From: Parastagonospora avenae f. sp. tritici 18332-5
Taxonomy: Eukaryota; Ascomycota; Dothideomycetes; Pleosporales; Phaeosphaeriaceae
Assembly (NCBI GenBank): GCA_022559985.1
Contig: JAFJTR010000001.1
Span: 558,001-622,000, forward strand
DNA: 64,000 nt
Reading direction: 5' to 3'
A program made the position numbers and the translations under genes. Each line of letters opens with the position of its first letter. Position 1 is the stretch's first letter. This document shows, in pieces, positions 10,932-20,950 of the stretch. Under the pieces are notes generated by a model. That model ran no database searches, was not told the DNA's origin, and was given only the letters and a program-made list of their open reading frames with translations.

Positions 10932-12181
10932 TTACTCGCCGGGAAGTAAGTTGCTCTTCACCGCAAACATCTTCGAGGTGACGCCAGCAGCGAAACCGTC
11001 AACCTGCCTCGAGTACTGCTCCACCTGCCTGGAGTTGAGCAGCGTCTCCAACCGGCTAGGCTCAGCTGGCAGCTTGAACAGCCTCTGCCACTCGTCCTCC
11101 GGTAGAAGCGGCTGCTTCGAGGCTGTGCGCGCCGCGTTCTCTGCCTTGCGCTTCTGTTGCCATGCGGTGATCTTGGTTTGCTCACGAGCAAGCTGTCGCT
11201 GGTAGTACTGGTAGTTGTTGAGCTCGGTATGGTGGTTCTCAATGCTCTCGAGGAGCAGATCGCACGTCTTCTCGAGGAAGGGGTCGATGGACAGGTCGAG
11301 CGCATCGTAGTTGGGGAAGAGAGGAGGCAGCGGGGTGTTGGGGTCCTGCTGCAGGGCGGCTAGATTGGGTGGGAAAGAAAGCTCCTCTTTGGGTGCCTCC
11401 GATGGCAGCTGGTGGAGCAGGGAGGTGAGGAGATGTGAGTTATGGACGGTGACGGGGAGCTCGACCAGGATGTCCTGGTACCTGAGGCTACTCTTCTGGA
11501 GGCTACGCGAGTTAGCACGCATACAAAGCTGGCATAAATGGCAAGACCTACCTCTCAGTTGTGAACTTGCCCTCCTTATAAGCTGTCACAAACGAAGGAG
11601 ACAGGCGGTATGCGCGCAGGTTCAGGGTGCCCTGCGAACTCCTGCTGACGTCGTAGATCAAAGCGACCGTCCTCTCGTTGAGCTGGCTCTGGTAGTAGAA
11701 CTGGTTCTCGATGGTGTTGAGGTTGACAAAGTTGCCCATGCTTGTGCTTGTGTACCAGCCGACGTTGTTCGCGTCCACGTTCACTTCCCGGAGGAACTTG
11801 ATCATCTCGTTGCCATATGCGATGTTCTGCTTGGCGCGGGGAGCAGCCGCAGAGAGGTTCGCAGCAGTGTCGTTCTGCCCGTCCGTCGACGCGGTGTTGA
11901 TCTCGGGGTAGGGGAACGAGTTGGTGATTTCGAGGACGCCATTCTTCTCCATGCCGACCAGGCTACCAGTGGCGAGAGAGGGGAACGATTTGCCACTCGC
12001 AGTAGCAATCTTGATCGCGACCTAGATATTTCAATCAGCCTTTACCCTAGACACCCAACATCTACGCGGCGCAAGAAGCACAATGGCGGGGCTTTCGGCG
12101 GGGTTGTGTTGCGAATTTCGTACGTACGAGAGCGTCGACTTGGACCGTCTTGAATGGCACATCCTTGAAAGCGTCCGCCAT
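10932..12181 (-). CDS. Translation initiation factor eIF3 subunit h (MPN domain)
   Basis: This is eIF3h, an MPN-domain (non-catalytic, no JAMM metal site seen) subunit of the eIF3 complex that helps recruit mRNA to the 40S ribosome. Exons 12181-12128, 12021-11552 and 11502-10932 give 364 residues; introns are 12022-12127 and 11503-11551. The N-terminus [18 protein letters not shown] joins [11 protein letters not shown]. The MPN core includes [10 protein letters not shown] and [14 protein letters not shown]; the C-terminal half is a helical bundle ([20 protein letters not shown]). The length is normal for the family. S. cerevisiae lacks eIF3h while filamentous fungi keep it, which fits the inferred lineage. 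Confidence 0.94.
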
Positions 12182-12593
12182 GATTGCTTCGGTGGGGAAG
12201 TCTGTATTGGGGAGGGGGCAGAGCTGTAACGGTGGTCGTCGTTGTTGTCCAAGAGCAAAATGACTCCAGTGCAGCGACGCCAAGATTCACCAACGTCCTA
12301 AGCGAACATAACGGTCTAGGCCCAAAATAGACTGGTCTCTCATAGATTTATTGGCTACCGATACAACGAGCTCCTGACCTCGCTCATGATATTGCTAACG
12401 GGAATTTCCTAGATGGTGAAGCGCGTGTACTCGTCACAGGATATAGAGTTCTCGGGTGGGACAAACCTGATGTAACAATGAAGATTCCGCGCACGAACGC
12501 CCCAGGAATGCTATGCTATCCAAAAACGCCGATGCTAGATGCTAACGCAACAAACAATGCGAGCAACACCCTCCCAAGTTGATACACCTTACT
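12182..12593. other. Intergenic: eIF3h promoter and 3' region of the HExxH gene
   Basis: No gene seen. The eIF3h promoter should lie just to the right of 12181. Confidence 0.5.
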
Positions 12594-14453
12594 TCAAAGC
12601 ATATCCTGATCCGGTACCACCACTCTAGCTTCCTCCGTAACCTCTAGTGTCTCCGTCTGTACTGGTTGCTTTTGATCTTCCGACGTGGTTTCGACAACCT
12701 CATCAGCGTTCTCCTCCGCCTCTGCCTTGGCAATGATAGCTCCCGCTTCACCCGTGTTCTTCCGCTTGTGGTTGTATGGGCCCCAGCGATGAGCTGCGTG
12801 CTGTCGCTGCGGCCTGCGGTTGCCGGAGTTTGGATTCTTCGCAATCGATCCGTCGTCCATGCGTTGCCACTCGGTGTCTTGACCATCGACGTGGTCGGAG
12901 ATGTCGACATCGCTCTCATCTTCCCATATCATGAGATTCGTGCCGTTGATTTCGTATGAACGGCCACCTGTGCGTGGTACGAAGAAGACGTCCGTACCAC
13001 ATCCGCTAAAGTCCTGCTCCCAGGTCGCCTTTTGTTGGAGCTTCAGGATGTAGTCCATGGGTAGAGCATACAGGATATTGTCATCCTTGTCGTAAAGCTC
13101 TTTCAAAGGATAATCAAGGCAGGCCAGCCCAAAGCTGCAGTCGATACGGCTGGAAAGTGGATGGATGCGCCCACCGAACACTTTCAACTCAAAAGCAATG
13201 CCGCTTTCAGTCCACATGTTGTCCCCGAAGAATACCTCTGGCTCTGACAGTAACGGATGGTCGTGATGCGGCCCGGACACCTCGCAGAAATGAGAGATCT
13301 CATGCGCAAGACAGATGGCAAGGAAGAAATTGAACCGCAAGACCATCGCAGGCTCCGGATATTGCAGTAAGCTCAGTTTTTTCGCCGTCGTGTAGAAATC
13401 GGAGTGTAGGCAAATGCGACTCGTGTGGCACTTCTCATTAAGTTTCCGCATTAAACCGTTCTTGTAGTCCTTGACCAAGCCCATCGATGCGTATGCAGTT
13501 TCCGGCGGCAGAGGGTCGTGGTGGAAGTAGAAGTGTACTGTGTCGATTTGATTCTCCAGAAAGTTCTTGAAGGTCTCTTGACGTTCTTCGGCCCAGACAA
13601 CGGTTTCTCGAATCCGGAAACATGGCTGTCCATACAGTTTCGTTGTGTCTTCGCACGCCTCGCGCTTGCCGAACACTAGTGTCTGCCAGAAGTGCGCGGT
13701 TGCGCGAGACGTCATGAACTGAGTAGCCAGCCGCAATGCAGGTTTGAGCACTTCGTATATCGCATCGGAACAGCCATGCCAGTTGTCAACGCGGAAGATG
13801 TTGTGAATATCGTTGTCGAGTGTGCACACTGGATCTTGGATCGTTTCTGAAAATGTCACTGCTTGTTTCTTGATGAGCTCTACAGGATCGAAACCCAGTC
13901 GGATTTGTTTCCGTTTTGATGCGTCTTTGCGGTGACCGAGTAATCTTCGGTATTTTTCGAGAGCCTTGCGATCTGCCACTTGAGCTAGATGATGGTTGAT
14001 CGAAATGCTAAGCTGAAGACCGAAATCCTTGGGGACCTCAATAGTCGATGGTGTAAAGGACAGCACGTCATCATGGCTCATGACATCGGGTAGGTCTCGA
14101 ACCAGCTTGTCGATACAAGCATCCACGATAACACCTTCCTTGAGCTTATGCAGAAGTACAGCGTTCTCTCCACGATCTTCAGCCCGCAAGTCTCCCTCTC
14201 CTGCACCGGGCAGAAACTGGCGCATCTTTTCGGACAAAGGCTTAGGCGGTCCACATTCGACTGGGGGAGTCTTCGATTCTGTAGGTTCCCAGTCCATACC
14301 ATCGGGGTCTTGCTCCTGGAAAGCCGCCTTAGGCATGACTTCTTGGCCTGCATTTTCTTCTTTGGTTTCAGAGTCCTGATTCAATCGCTCCTCTATCAGC
14401 TGTGTTGTATGCAGCATCGCCGCATATGCCTGGCGATATCGAGATGGATCCAT
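12594..14453 (-). CDS. Hypothetical protein with HExxH zinc-protease-like motif
   Basis: This is an intronless frame of 619 residues from ATG 14453; I do not recognise the family. The most telling feature is LAHEISHFCE (His384, Glu385, His388) in a hydrophobic helix-like context, followed about 15-35 residues later by Glu-containing FGDNMWTESGIAFE. That is the layout of a gluzincin-type metallopeptidase (HExxH plus a downstream Glu), but no signal peptide or known peptidase domain is evident. Flanking regions are charged (EMDWEPTESK-like N-terminus, Glu-rich C-terminus). It could be an active protease, a degenerate fold, or a chance motif. The neighbouring gene at 15323 is also of unknown function and on the same strand. 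Confidence 0.75.
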   Translation of the reverse strand: MDPSRYRQAYAAMLHTTQLIEERLNQDSETKEENAGQEVMPKAAFQEQDPDGMDWEPTESKTPPVECGPPKPLSEKMRQFLPGAGEGDLRAEDRGENAVLLHKLKEGVIVDACIDKLVRDLPDVMSHDDVLSFTPSTIEVPKDFGLQLSISINHHLAQVADRKALEKYRRLLGHRKDASKRKQIRLGFDPVELIKKQAVTFSETIQDPVCTLDNDIHNIFRVDNWHGCSDAIYEVLKPALRLATQFMTSRATAHFWQTLVFGKREACEDTTKLYGQPCFRIRETVVWAEERQETFKNFLENQIDTVHFYFHHDPLPPETAYASMGLVKDYKNGLMRKLNEKCHTSRICLHSDFYTTAKKLSLLQYPEPAMVLRFNFFLAICLAHEISHFCEVSGPHHDHPLLSEPEVFFGDNMWTESGIAFELKVFGGRIHPLSSRIDCSFGLACLDYPLKELYDKDDNILYALPMDYILKLQQKATWEQDFSGCGTDVFFVPRTGGRSYEINGTNLMIWEDESDVDISDHVDGQDTEWQRMDDGSIAKNPNSGNRRPQRQHAAHRWGPYNHKRKNTGEAGAIIAKAEAEENADEVVETTSEDQKQPVQTETLEVTEEARVVVPDQDML

Positions 14454-15322
14454 GCTGGTTGCCGTCAGTTGTGGGTCGGCAAAGCTCTAGTGCATGTGGC
14501 AATGGTGTGGAGAGGCAAAATGGAGGTCCTTATAGCTATGGCGCAGGCACCAAGCACAGGCAGCAGAAACAAGCAGGTTTCACTGTCGCTGATTTGCTCA
14601 TGAAGCTGAATTGTGTCTCAGAGAAAAAGAATTTGATCCTTGTGTCCGCCAGGAACAGTGTTTCATCCGGATTTTTTGTACAGCTGCTTGCCGAGTAGAT
14701 CTCGAGATGGTCCTAATTGCTACGCCAGCCATCTCCAGGGTGCCTGGCTAGGCTGCTTCTGGGAAGAGGGACGAGGTACACGTTGTTGTGAAATACGCCT
14801 TACCCAGTGTCGCAATAGCGGTTAGAATCCGCGTGGAAGTTGTAAATGTCGCATCCAAAAGCTGTCTTCGTGATAAAAACCCCAGGGTACGGTGTGAAGT
14901 GCAAAGTCTTTGGTGTCGGTGTGAGAAGGTTTAGCTTACTAGTCACGAGTTGCGGCGGGTAGGTAGCGCACGGCCGCGTGTGGCCTGCGCGATTTCTGAT
15001 TTCGATCCACTTCGACCACTTTTCTGCAGCCATGAATCAGAAGCCACAATGTCTGCTAAGTACATGCACCGTGCCATTGAAGAGCTACTGTGTTATTGAT
15101 GGCTCGCGCAACTAGAACGAAGCTAATTAGGCAGCACTCTAATCTGGCCCTAGTCTGGATGGGCTGTGCGGATGTATCATTCCAGGGCACGGGTAGGCTC
15201 AGGCCATGTCCTGAACCCTGTGCGAGGACAACTGCACATTCAAACTCCCGACCTTGAAAAGCACATCATCATTCGTTAATGATATGCTAAAAAACAATCG
15301 TTCGACCGATCGTCGCCGTAAT
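14454..15322. other. Intergenic between two unknown minus-strand genes
   Basis: About 870 bp. Short frames on both strands (for example 14148-14603 plus and 14800-15033 minus) show no conserved content. It is probably the promoter and leader of the HExxH gene and the 3' UTR of the next. Confidence 0.45.
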
Positions 15323-17174
15323 TTATGAAAACCACTCCAGAAGCTCCGCATTATATAACGACAATGCTGCAAACTCTTCCACTCCATTGCATCCCTCCAC
15401 CTGAGTGAGCAGGTCAAATGTCGTCGCGAGTCGATTATTGAAGTTAGGCCCAACGGCAGAGGCAAATCCTTGGCTAGCGACCGCGCTTTTCATGTCGACA
15501 AAAGCAATACTTGCTTTCGCGTGGTCTACTCGTTCCATCCGCCGGAGGTGCTCCTTCCAGCTACCACCAGGTCTCCCAAAGTAGCCTGTGGTACGCTGGA
15601 AATCGGCTAGTAGGAAACGCATATTAGTCCAATGCTCCCATATATTCTGTACCTCTGCGAAGTCATTACCCGATTTCGAGCGAATGGCATCGGCATCATT
15701 GATCCAGAATTGAAGTAGGAGGTGATTCAACCTATCTTCGGCATCATGATCGTAAGTCTCGGCGCCGAATTGATTAATGCCGTTCAAGAAGGATAGGAGC
15801 AGCTTGAATAGCTCCATGCGGAGCTGCTTGAGGTGCCACTCATCGAGACTGGTTACATCGACTTGAGTTGTGTGCCGCGAGTCGCGCTGATTGATGATGC
15901 TGAAATTATCCATGTCTGTATGGAACATGCTTGGAGTACGGTGGGATTGAGGATGACTTGTATCATGTTGAGAAGATGGAATGACTGAGTCCTGTCTTCG
16001 AGGGTTGCGGTAAGTGCCAGACGGTCCAGCAGTGGGCGAGCGATGGGCGGTAGAACCATGTCTATTGTTTTCCAACCCAGCACCCGACAAAGATTCTGAT
16101 AGAAATGTCAAATGGCAGTATGAAAGTGCAAGGCGTTTCACGTACCTCGCGTATCTCCCATCACATCATTGAGGTCACTGACGGCTTCATTTTCGACTCT
16201 TTCCATCTCTGGGGGTGCCCATGTCACATCGGTATCGCATGTGCTTTCTCTCTGTTGTCTCTGAGCCTGTCCGATTGGAAGCACAGGAAAGTTAAGGCCA
16301 GGTGATACAGACCCCGAGAATACATGTCGCTGCCGATGTTGGGACGAAATTGTACTTGCCAATGCCTCTTTCGTCACTTTTTGTAATTTGCCCAACGACT
16401 CCTGACCCTGGGGATGTAGCGCTTTGCGTTTGTTAGGCGTCACAGGAGATGGAGAACCGGACCCTGTTTGTACGTTTGCTCGCTCAGTTCGAGATCGATC
16501 GGCAGGCGGAAGCATAGAGGGCACTTCCGGAGCGCGGATTGGCAGTTCCGAGGAAGATGCATCTTTTGCGCGCGGCGGAGTCTGGACAAAGTCTGCTCCC
16601 GAGTATTCGGCGTCTGAAATGTCCTGCTCAGTTGTTACGTTCGCTCTAGCTTTGCCTTTTCCTTTCCCCTTATGCGGTAGACTCTGGACGGCGACTCTGG
16701 TAATCCAACAACGCAAATAGAAACGTATTCTGCCCACATCATCAGCTTACTATGCGCTAGAACGCACGTGCTTTTCTCTTACAATTTCTGGTCGGTCTCA
16801 TCATCCCAACTGAGCTGATCGAGGTTGACTATCTGACCCACATATCGTGTTGCGCGCCTCTCAGGTCCGCCCCAGAGCAACTGCCCATAGGTTTCGCCCA
16901 ACTCCTGTACTTGTTCTGCAAAAGCATCCTCTTTGATCAGATCAGCCAGGAGTTTCTCCCTGTCATTCCGATATGCTGCTTTGAAAGTTTGAGCTACTTC
17001 TTTAATTCTCCTGTGCAAATCATTGGCTTCCTCCTTGGGGAAAACTGGGTCCTTGCGTACGTCGCCATTCTCGCTAAAAAGACCAAGGTCTTCGTAACAA
17101 TCCTGAAGTGTTCTCTTTTTACTAATGCAGTCGTCGACGAAAGAAGAGTTGGCTATACTAGATTGTGAAGCCAT
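15323..17174 (-). CDS. Hypothetical three-exon protein with lysine-rich nuclear-type motif
   Basis: I do not recognise this protein. Three frames join cleanly: exons 17174-16783, 16696-16146 and 16095-15323 give 571 residues, with introns 16697-16782 (donor GTAAGA, acceptor ACCAG) and 16096-16145 (GTACGT...TATCAG). The phases match at both junctions, which is why I treat them as one gene. The first part is helical and charged. The middle holds a Lys-Gly run (KGKGKGKARAN), Ser/Pro-rich disorder and TPNKRKALHPQ, a plausible nuclear signal. The C-terminal third (about 380-571) looks folded, with LRMELFKLLLSFLNGINQFG and HLLLQFWINDADAI. The start is ATG 17174; upstream in-frame codons are not ATG. 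Two separate genes remain possible without transcript data. Confidence 0.7.
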
Positions 17175-17757
17175 TTGAACTGATGAGTAAATTTCAGAGG
17201 CGCGTGGTGGCGATTTTATGATGTGCCATTTGACTGGGTCGAAACACTTTTGGGTGGCTGAGCGTGTCAAACGCTGCGTGTGGATTAGGATAGGTATGGC
17301 TGTGCACAGCTGGCAAATTCATGCGTTCAGTTGTCAGGTCTTCCATAGGGTGCTATTCGCTTCTCTCTCCTGCAGGAGGTCAGGAGACTGCTTCGGTGGC
17401 TTGCTTGGTAGCGCTCTCTTATACAACGAAGCAGCCTTAGGGTACTTGTGAAGCTTCCAGGACTGCTAGGTTAGAGACTAAACTGGCAACCTGCAACCTC
17501 GAGCTATACAGTGCAATTCGAGTTGAATCGAATTTGAAGTTCTTCTGGCATTGGTGGCCGATGTGTCGAGAAGTTGGGGTTAAGCGCCTGTATCTCGCTC
17601 TCCCTGGCGCTGCTGCGCCCCTCGGTCGCGCACCCAACGAGCTGGACTTCCGCAAGTCACACGACAAATCTTGAAACTCTGCCACCTTGGTGCATAAAAG
17701 GCACAGTCACTTGCATATTCTAACATTAGGAACTTTGGACTCTTCAACGAGAAGTGA
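17175..17757. other. Intergenic upstream of the three-exon unknown gene
   Basis: Promoter of the gene starting at 17174 and 3' UTR of the Zn2Cys6 gene. No gene seen. Confidence 0.5.
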
Positions 17758-19364
17758 TCAGCGGTCCTGCTCAACAAGATCTTGCAGATGCTTCACAGTC
17801 GCTCGTGTATTGTATCCGGTTTCTGCTTCAACATCCTTGAGCACGTTCCATATACGTGCTTTTCGAGAAATGCCTTGAATATGTTTTGCAGCTATATACA
17901 TGTTAGCGAGTTATCTAATCATAGCTACATAAGTGCCCTCAGGCATTAATGAGGGCTTACATACCGTAGAACAGACCATGGGTTGAGAATACTTTAAAGG
18001 CTGCAGGGAAGTCCGAAATGGCGATGTTCGTGATCTGCATAGCTTGCTCTTGAATCAGAGGTATATAGCTCTCGTCCTGTAGCGTTGGCTCTGCATAAAG
18101 AAGGATATGGACAATATGATACCAAAAGGCGGCGGCGGCAGCAGCAACAACTGGAAAGTAAACCTTACGAAAACCCTCTTCATCCTGCTCGCCATATGGA
18201 ATACCAACAAAAGTGTCGGACAAGCCGGAGCGCCAGATCTCCAGTTCCTCTAGGAAAGCTTCCCGTTTGGCTTTGCTGGCAGCAGATCTACCATGCGGGC
18301 CATGGATTAAATTCACGACTCTGGCCAAAATCCACACAACATGGTTGCCAAGGACATCTTCCCGTGTTTCTCCCTCGATCCAAGTCACTGCCCATTCGGC
18401 GGGATCCAGTACCAATGTGGTTCCACTTGAAAAAGCAAGTGCAATCTCATGTCTGACGTATATCCAGAAATTGGCCCGATCCGTGCCAGGACTTTGGGCG
18501 GTAATGCCTCGAGACCTGATCAGAGTTGATAGCCCTAAAAAATGGCGTCGATAGTCTTCGGACCTCTGGGCCTTATGTATTTCGTAGCTCAGTAGCAACA
18601 TGCTGGCTGTTAGAGCATGCTCATGATCAGGCATGCTTAAGGCTTCAATAAGCAAACGCAGCGCCTCACCATAGTGCTTGACTGCCACAACTCGCCAAGC
18701 TGGATTGTTACTTGCGTTAGAAAGTGCTAGATGATTTGCTGTGAATGCGCACACGCCATGGAACAATAATGGTGAGTTGAGCACTAGTTGCGGCACTTGC
18801 AGCTGGTAAGAGCTCTGGAAATCAAAAAGATCCATCCACGTGGCGACTGTGCGTACATATGTCTGCAGAAGAAATGCGGTTTCAGATGTCAGAGATATCG
18901 TCCCCGTCGATGGATTTGAGATCGCTGTGGCCGGAGGCGTATACATATTGCCTGTGTTAGAAAAGTTCTCTGGGCGTACATCGCCCGCATCTGATTCTAA
19001 TCCATCCATGTGTGACTGGAAGACCTCTAATAGCGATGTCCCTTCGTCGCCGGGCTGTGCTGGAGGTGCCGAATACGTCATCTTCCATGTTCTGTCATTG
19101 GATCGCTCGCAAACAATGTCCAGACGTTCGCAATTTCCACATATGGGCTTTTTCTCATCGCACCGAGTGTGTCGGTCTTTACAGGTTTGACTATTTGCAT
19201 GTCAGACTGTCGAATATTTTACCACAAAGTCGCGATTAGCCATACCATCCTTTAAACAGTCAGCAATGTCCATGATTACGCAGGCCCGTTCTCTTGTTCC
19301 TCCTACCTGTTCTGCTTCGTGGCGCACCTCGTCTTTTTTTCTTCGGCGGCGCATCCTTTTCCAT
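17758..19364 (-). CDS. Zn2Cys6 transcription factor with fungal-specific domain
   Basis: This is a fungal zinc-cluster regulator of 473 residues. My model has exons 19364-19307, 19249-19246, 19190-17965 and 17891-17758. Exon 1 encodes MEKDAPPKKKRRGAPRSRT, a basic leader. The binuclear cluster is Cys21-x2-Cys24-x6-Cys31-x6-Cys38-x2-Cys41-x6-Cys48 (CQTCKDRHTRC then CGNCERLDIVC), a perfect match to the consensus spacing. The first Cys and the frame are supplied only if a 4-nt microexon (GATG, 19246-19249) is included. Alternatively the protein starts at ATG 19248 (MVWLIATL then CQTC) and lacks the basic leader. A fungal_trans_2-like helical region fills the rest. The last intron (17892-17964, GTATGT...ATAG) adds a 44-residue tail. 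The target genes are unknown. Confidence 0.85.
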
Positions 19365-19757
19365 CCCGAGTAGAACTAGCTGTGCTCGAAAGGATGGTTG
19401 TTGTTCGACTGAGTAGAGGCGTGTATGAATGCGCGTTACGAAGCTCCGGGTGAGCATGGATGCCTGCCTCCGATCTCCGAAGGATCGCGTGTTCACGTGC
19501 GAACTACCGTACCCAACAACCTTCCAAGGTTCCACTATTTGACATCGGCTAGCTAATACCATATTGGGCTCGCAGACCTTATCTAGCGATCAGAAACGGA
19601 TGCAAAAGATTGTTCGATCAGATGACCACATGGAAATTCGTCCTGCACTACCCGTGGAAGCTACCCCGCCGTAACCCTTCATCATGCCGCTTCGCAGCTC
19701 TTCACGTATAATAATCCAAACACTACATACTCGCGCTTCGCCTAACAACAATCTAAG
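19365..19757. promoter_or_regulatory. Divergent promoter between the Zn2Cys6 factor and the DHODH-like gene
   Basis: A 393-bp divergent spacer. Regulators divergent from an enzyme gene sometimes control it, but nothing in the sequence proves that here. The minus-strand frame 19260-19562 overlapping it contributes only the first exon of the regulator. Confidence 0.45.
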
Positions 19758-20846
19758 ATGAGGGGCCTCACGATTTCGCCGCCCCTTCTGAATTCCTCAA
19801 ATCCATGGTGCACATCGCTCGCTCAGCTCCAAGAACTGTATGACTGTCCACACACTGGAGCCGTGACAACACGCACATCACTTCTGAACGGATTCCCGCA
19901 CGATCCTTCAGTTCACCAATTTGCTTTCTTCAACCCACGATCTCTTTCGGCATCCGAGACCAGCAAGGACAAAGGGGGCACGACAGGCCAAACAGGCAGC
20001 CTAAACACGCTAGGGTACAGTCCAATACCAATACGAGAATATCTAAATTATACCCAAACCATTAGCGATGGACTCAAGAATCTCAACGAAGGAGAGCATT
20101 ACAAACCATTCGTTATTTCAGTCACCGGATCAGAAGAGGATGTAGTAGAGTGCTACAAGCTCATAAGTGCCCATCAAAAACGCGTTCGAATGGTCCTTGC
20201 CATGGAAGTCAATCTGTCCTGCCCGAACATCGTAGGCAAGCCACCACCAGCTTATTCCTCGGCTTCGTTGCTGTCATACTTGACGGCTCTCAAGACTGAG
20301 ATTGGCAAGCAATTAGAGCCACTGCAAACATCGCACCCACACGAGGTACATGTTCATGTCCCCATAGGCATCAAGACGCCGCCATATACGTACCATGACC
20401 AATTTCAAGCCATGATAGATGCGTTGCTGGAGAGTGCTAAAGCGGAGCCGAAGCACCCCCCGTGCCCTGTATCATTCATTACCGCGACGAATACACTAGG
20501 CTCTTCGCTGCTACTCACGCCCCAAGTTCCGGCTGCAGGCGATCCGGCGCCGTCAACATTCGAGGCCACCATCAAGTCTGCGAACGAGACAGGAATCGGT
20601 GGGCTAGCTGGCACACCATTGCATCCTCTAGCTTTAGGCAATGTGTACACGATCAAAGGGATGTTGTTCCAACACGACGTTCTCTCTGGTATCCAAATCA
20701 TCGGTGTAGGCGGCGTCGAAGACGTACACGGCTTCAATCGGATGCGAGCGGTCGGCGCCGCAGCCGTAGGCGTAGGAACAGCGTTGGGCAGAAAGGGCAT
20801 CGACATCTTCGCCGAGATAGCAAAAGGGTCAGAAGTCAAGACGTAA
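19758..20846 (+). CDS. Dihydroorotate dehydrogenase-like flavoprotein, class 1A type
   Basis: This is an intronless 362-residue FMN TIM-barrel protein of the dihydroorotate dehydrogenase family. The signature NLSCPN (residues 152-157) holds Cys155, the catalytic base of class 1 enzymes; class 2 mitochondrial enzymes use Ser. GIKTPPY supplies the expected FMN-binding Lys, ITATNTLG the substrate Asn, and IIGVGGVED plus VGTALGRKG the phosphate-binding loops. There is no mitochondrial presequence or membrane anchor, so it should be cytosolic. The N-terminal KSxT-type motif of class 1A enzymes reads TRTSLLNG here, with Arg at the Lys position that contacts orotate. It may therefore use another substrate. 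It converges with the F-box-like gene (104 bp between stops). Confidence 0.85.
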   Translation: MRGLTISPPLLNSSNPWCTSLAQLQELYDCPHTGAVTTRTSLLNGFPHDPSVHQFAFFNPRSLSASETSKDKGGTTGQTGSLNTLGYSPIPIREYLNYTQTISDGLKNLNEGEHYKPFVISVTGSEEDVVECYKLISAHQKRVRMVLAMEVNLSCPNIVGKPPPAYSSASLLSYLTALKTEIGKQLEPLQTSHPHEVHVHVPIGIKTPPYTYHDQFQAMIDALLESAKAEPKHPPCPVSFITATNTLGSSLLLTPQVPAAGDPAPSTFEATIKSANETGIGGLAGTPLHPLALGNVYTIKGMLFQHDVLSGIQIIGVGGVEDVHGFNRMRAVGAAAVGVGTALGRKGIDIFAEIAKGSEVKT

Positions 20847-20950
20847 ACCACCCCCAGTATATTCCAAAAACCTTAATACAACCAGAAAAATCGATCTTGC
20901 GGCGTGTCTATCCTCACTAACGACTATGGTCCCCTCATGCCATTATCTAA

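Noticed and set aside
17758..20846. Secondary-metabolite cluster around the Zn2Cys6 factor
   Set aside because: No polyketide synthase, peptide synthetase, terpene cyclase, P450 or transporter gene is nearby; neighbours are unrelated.
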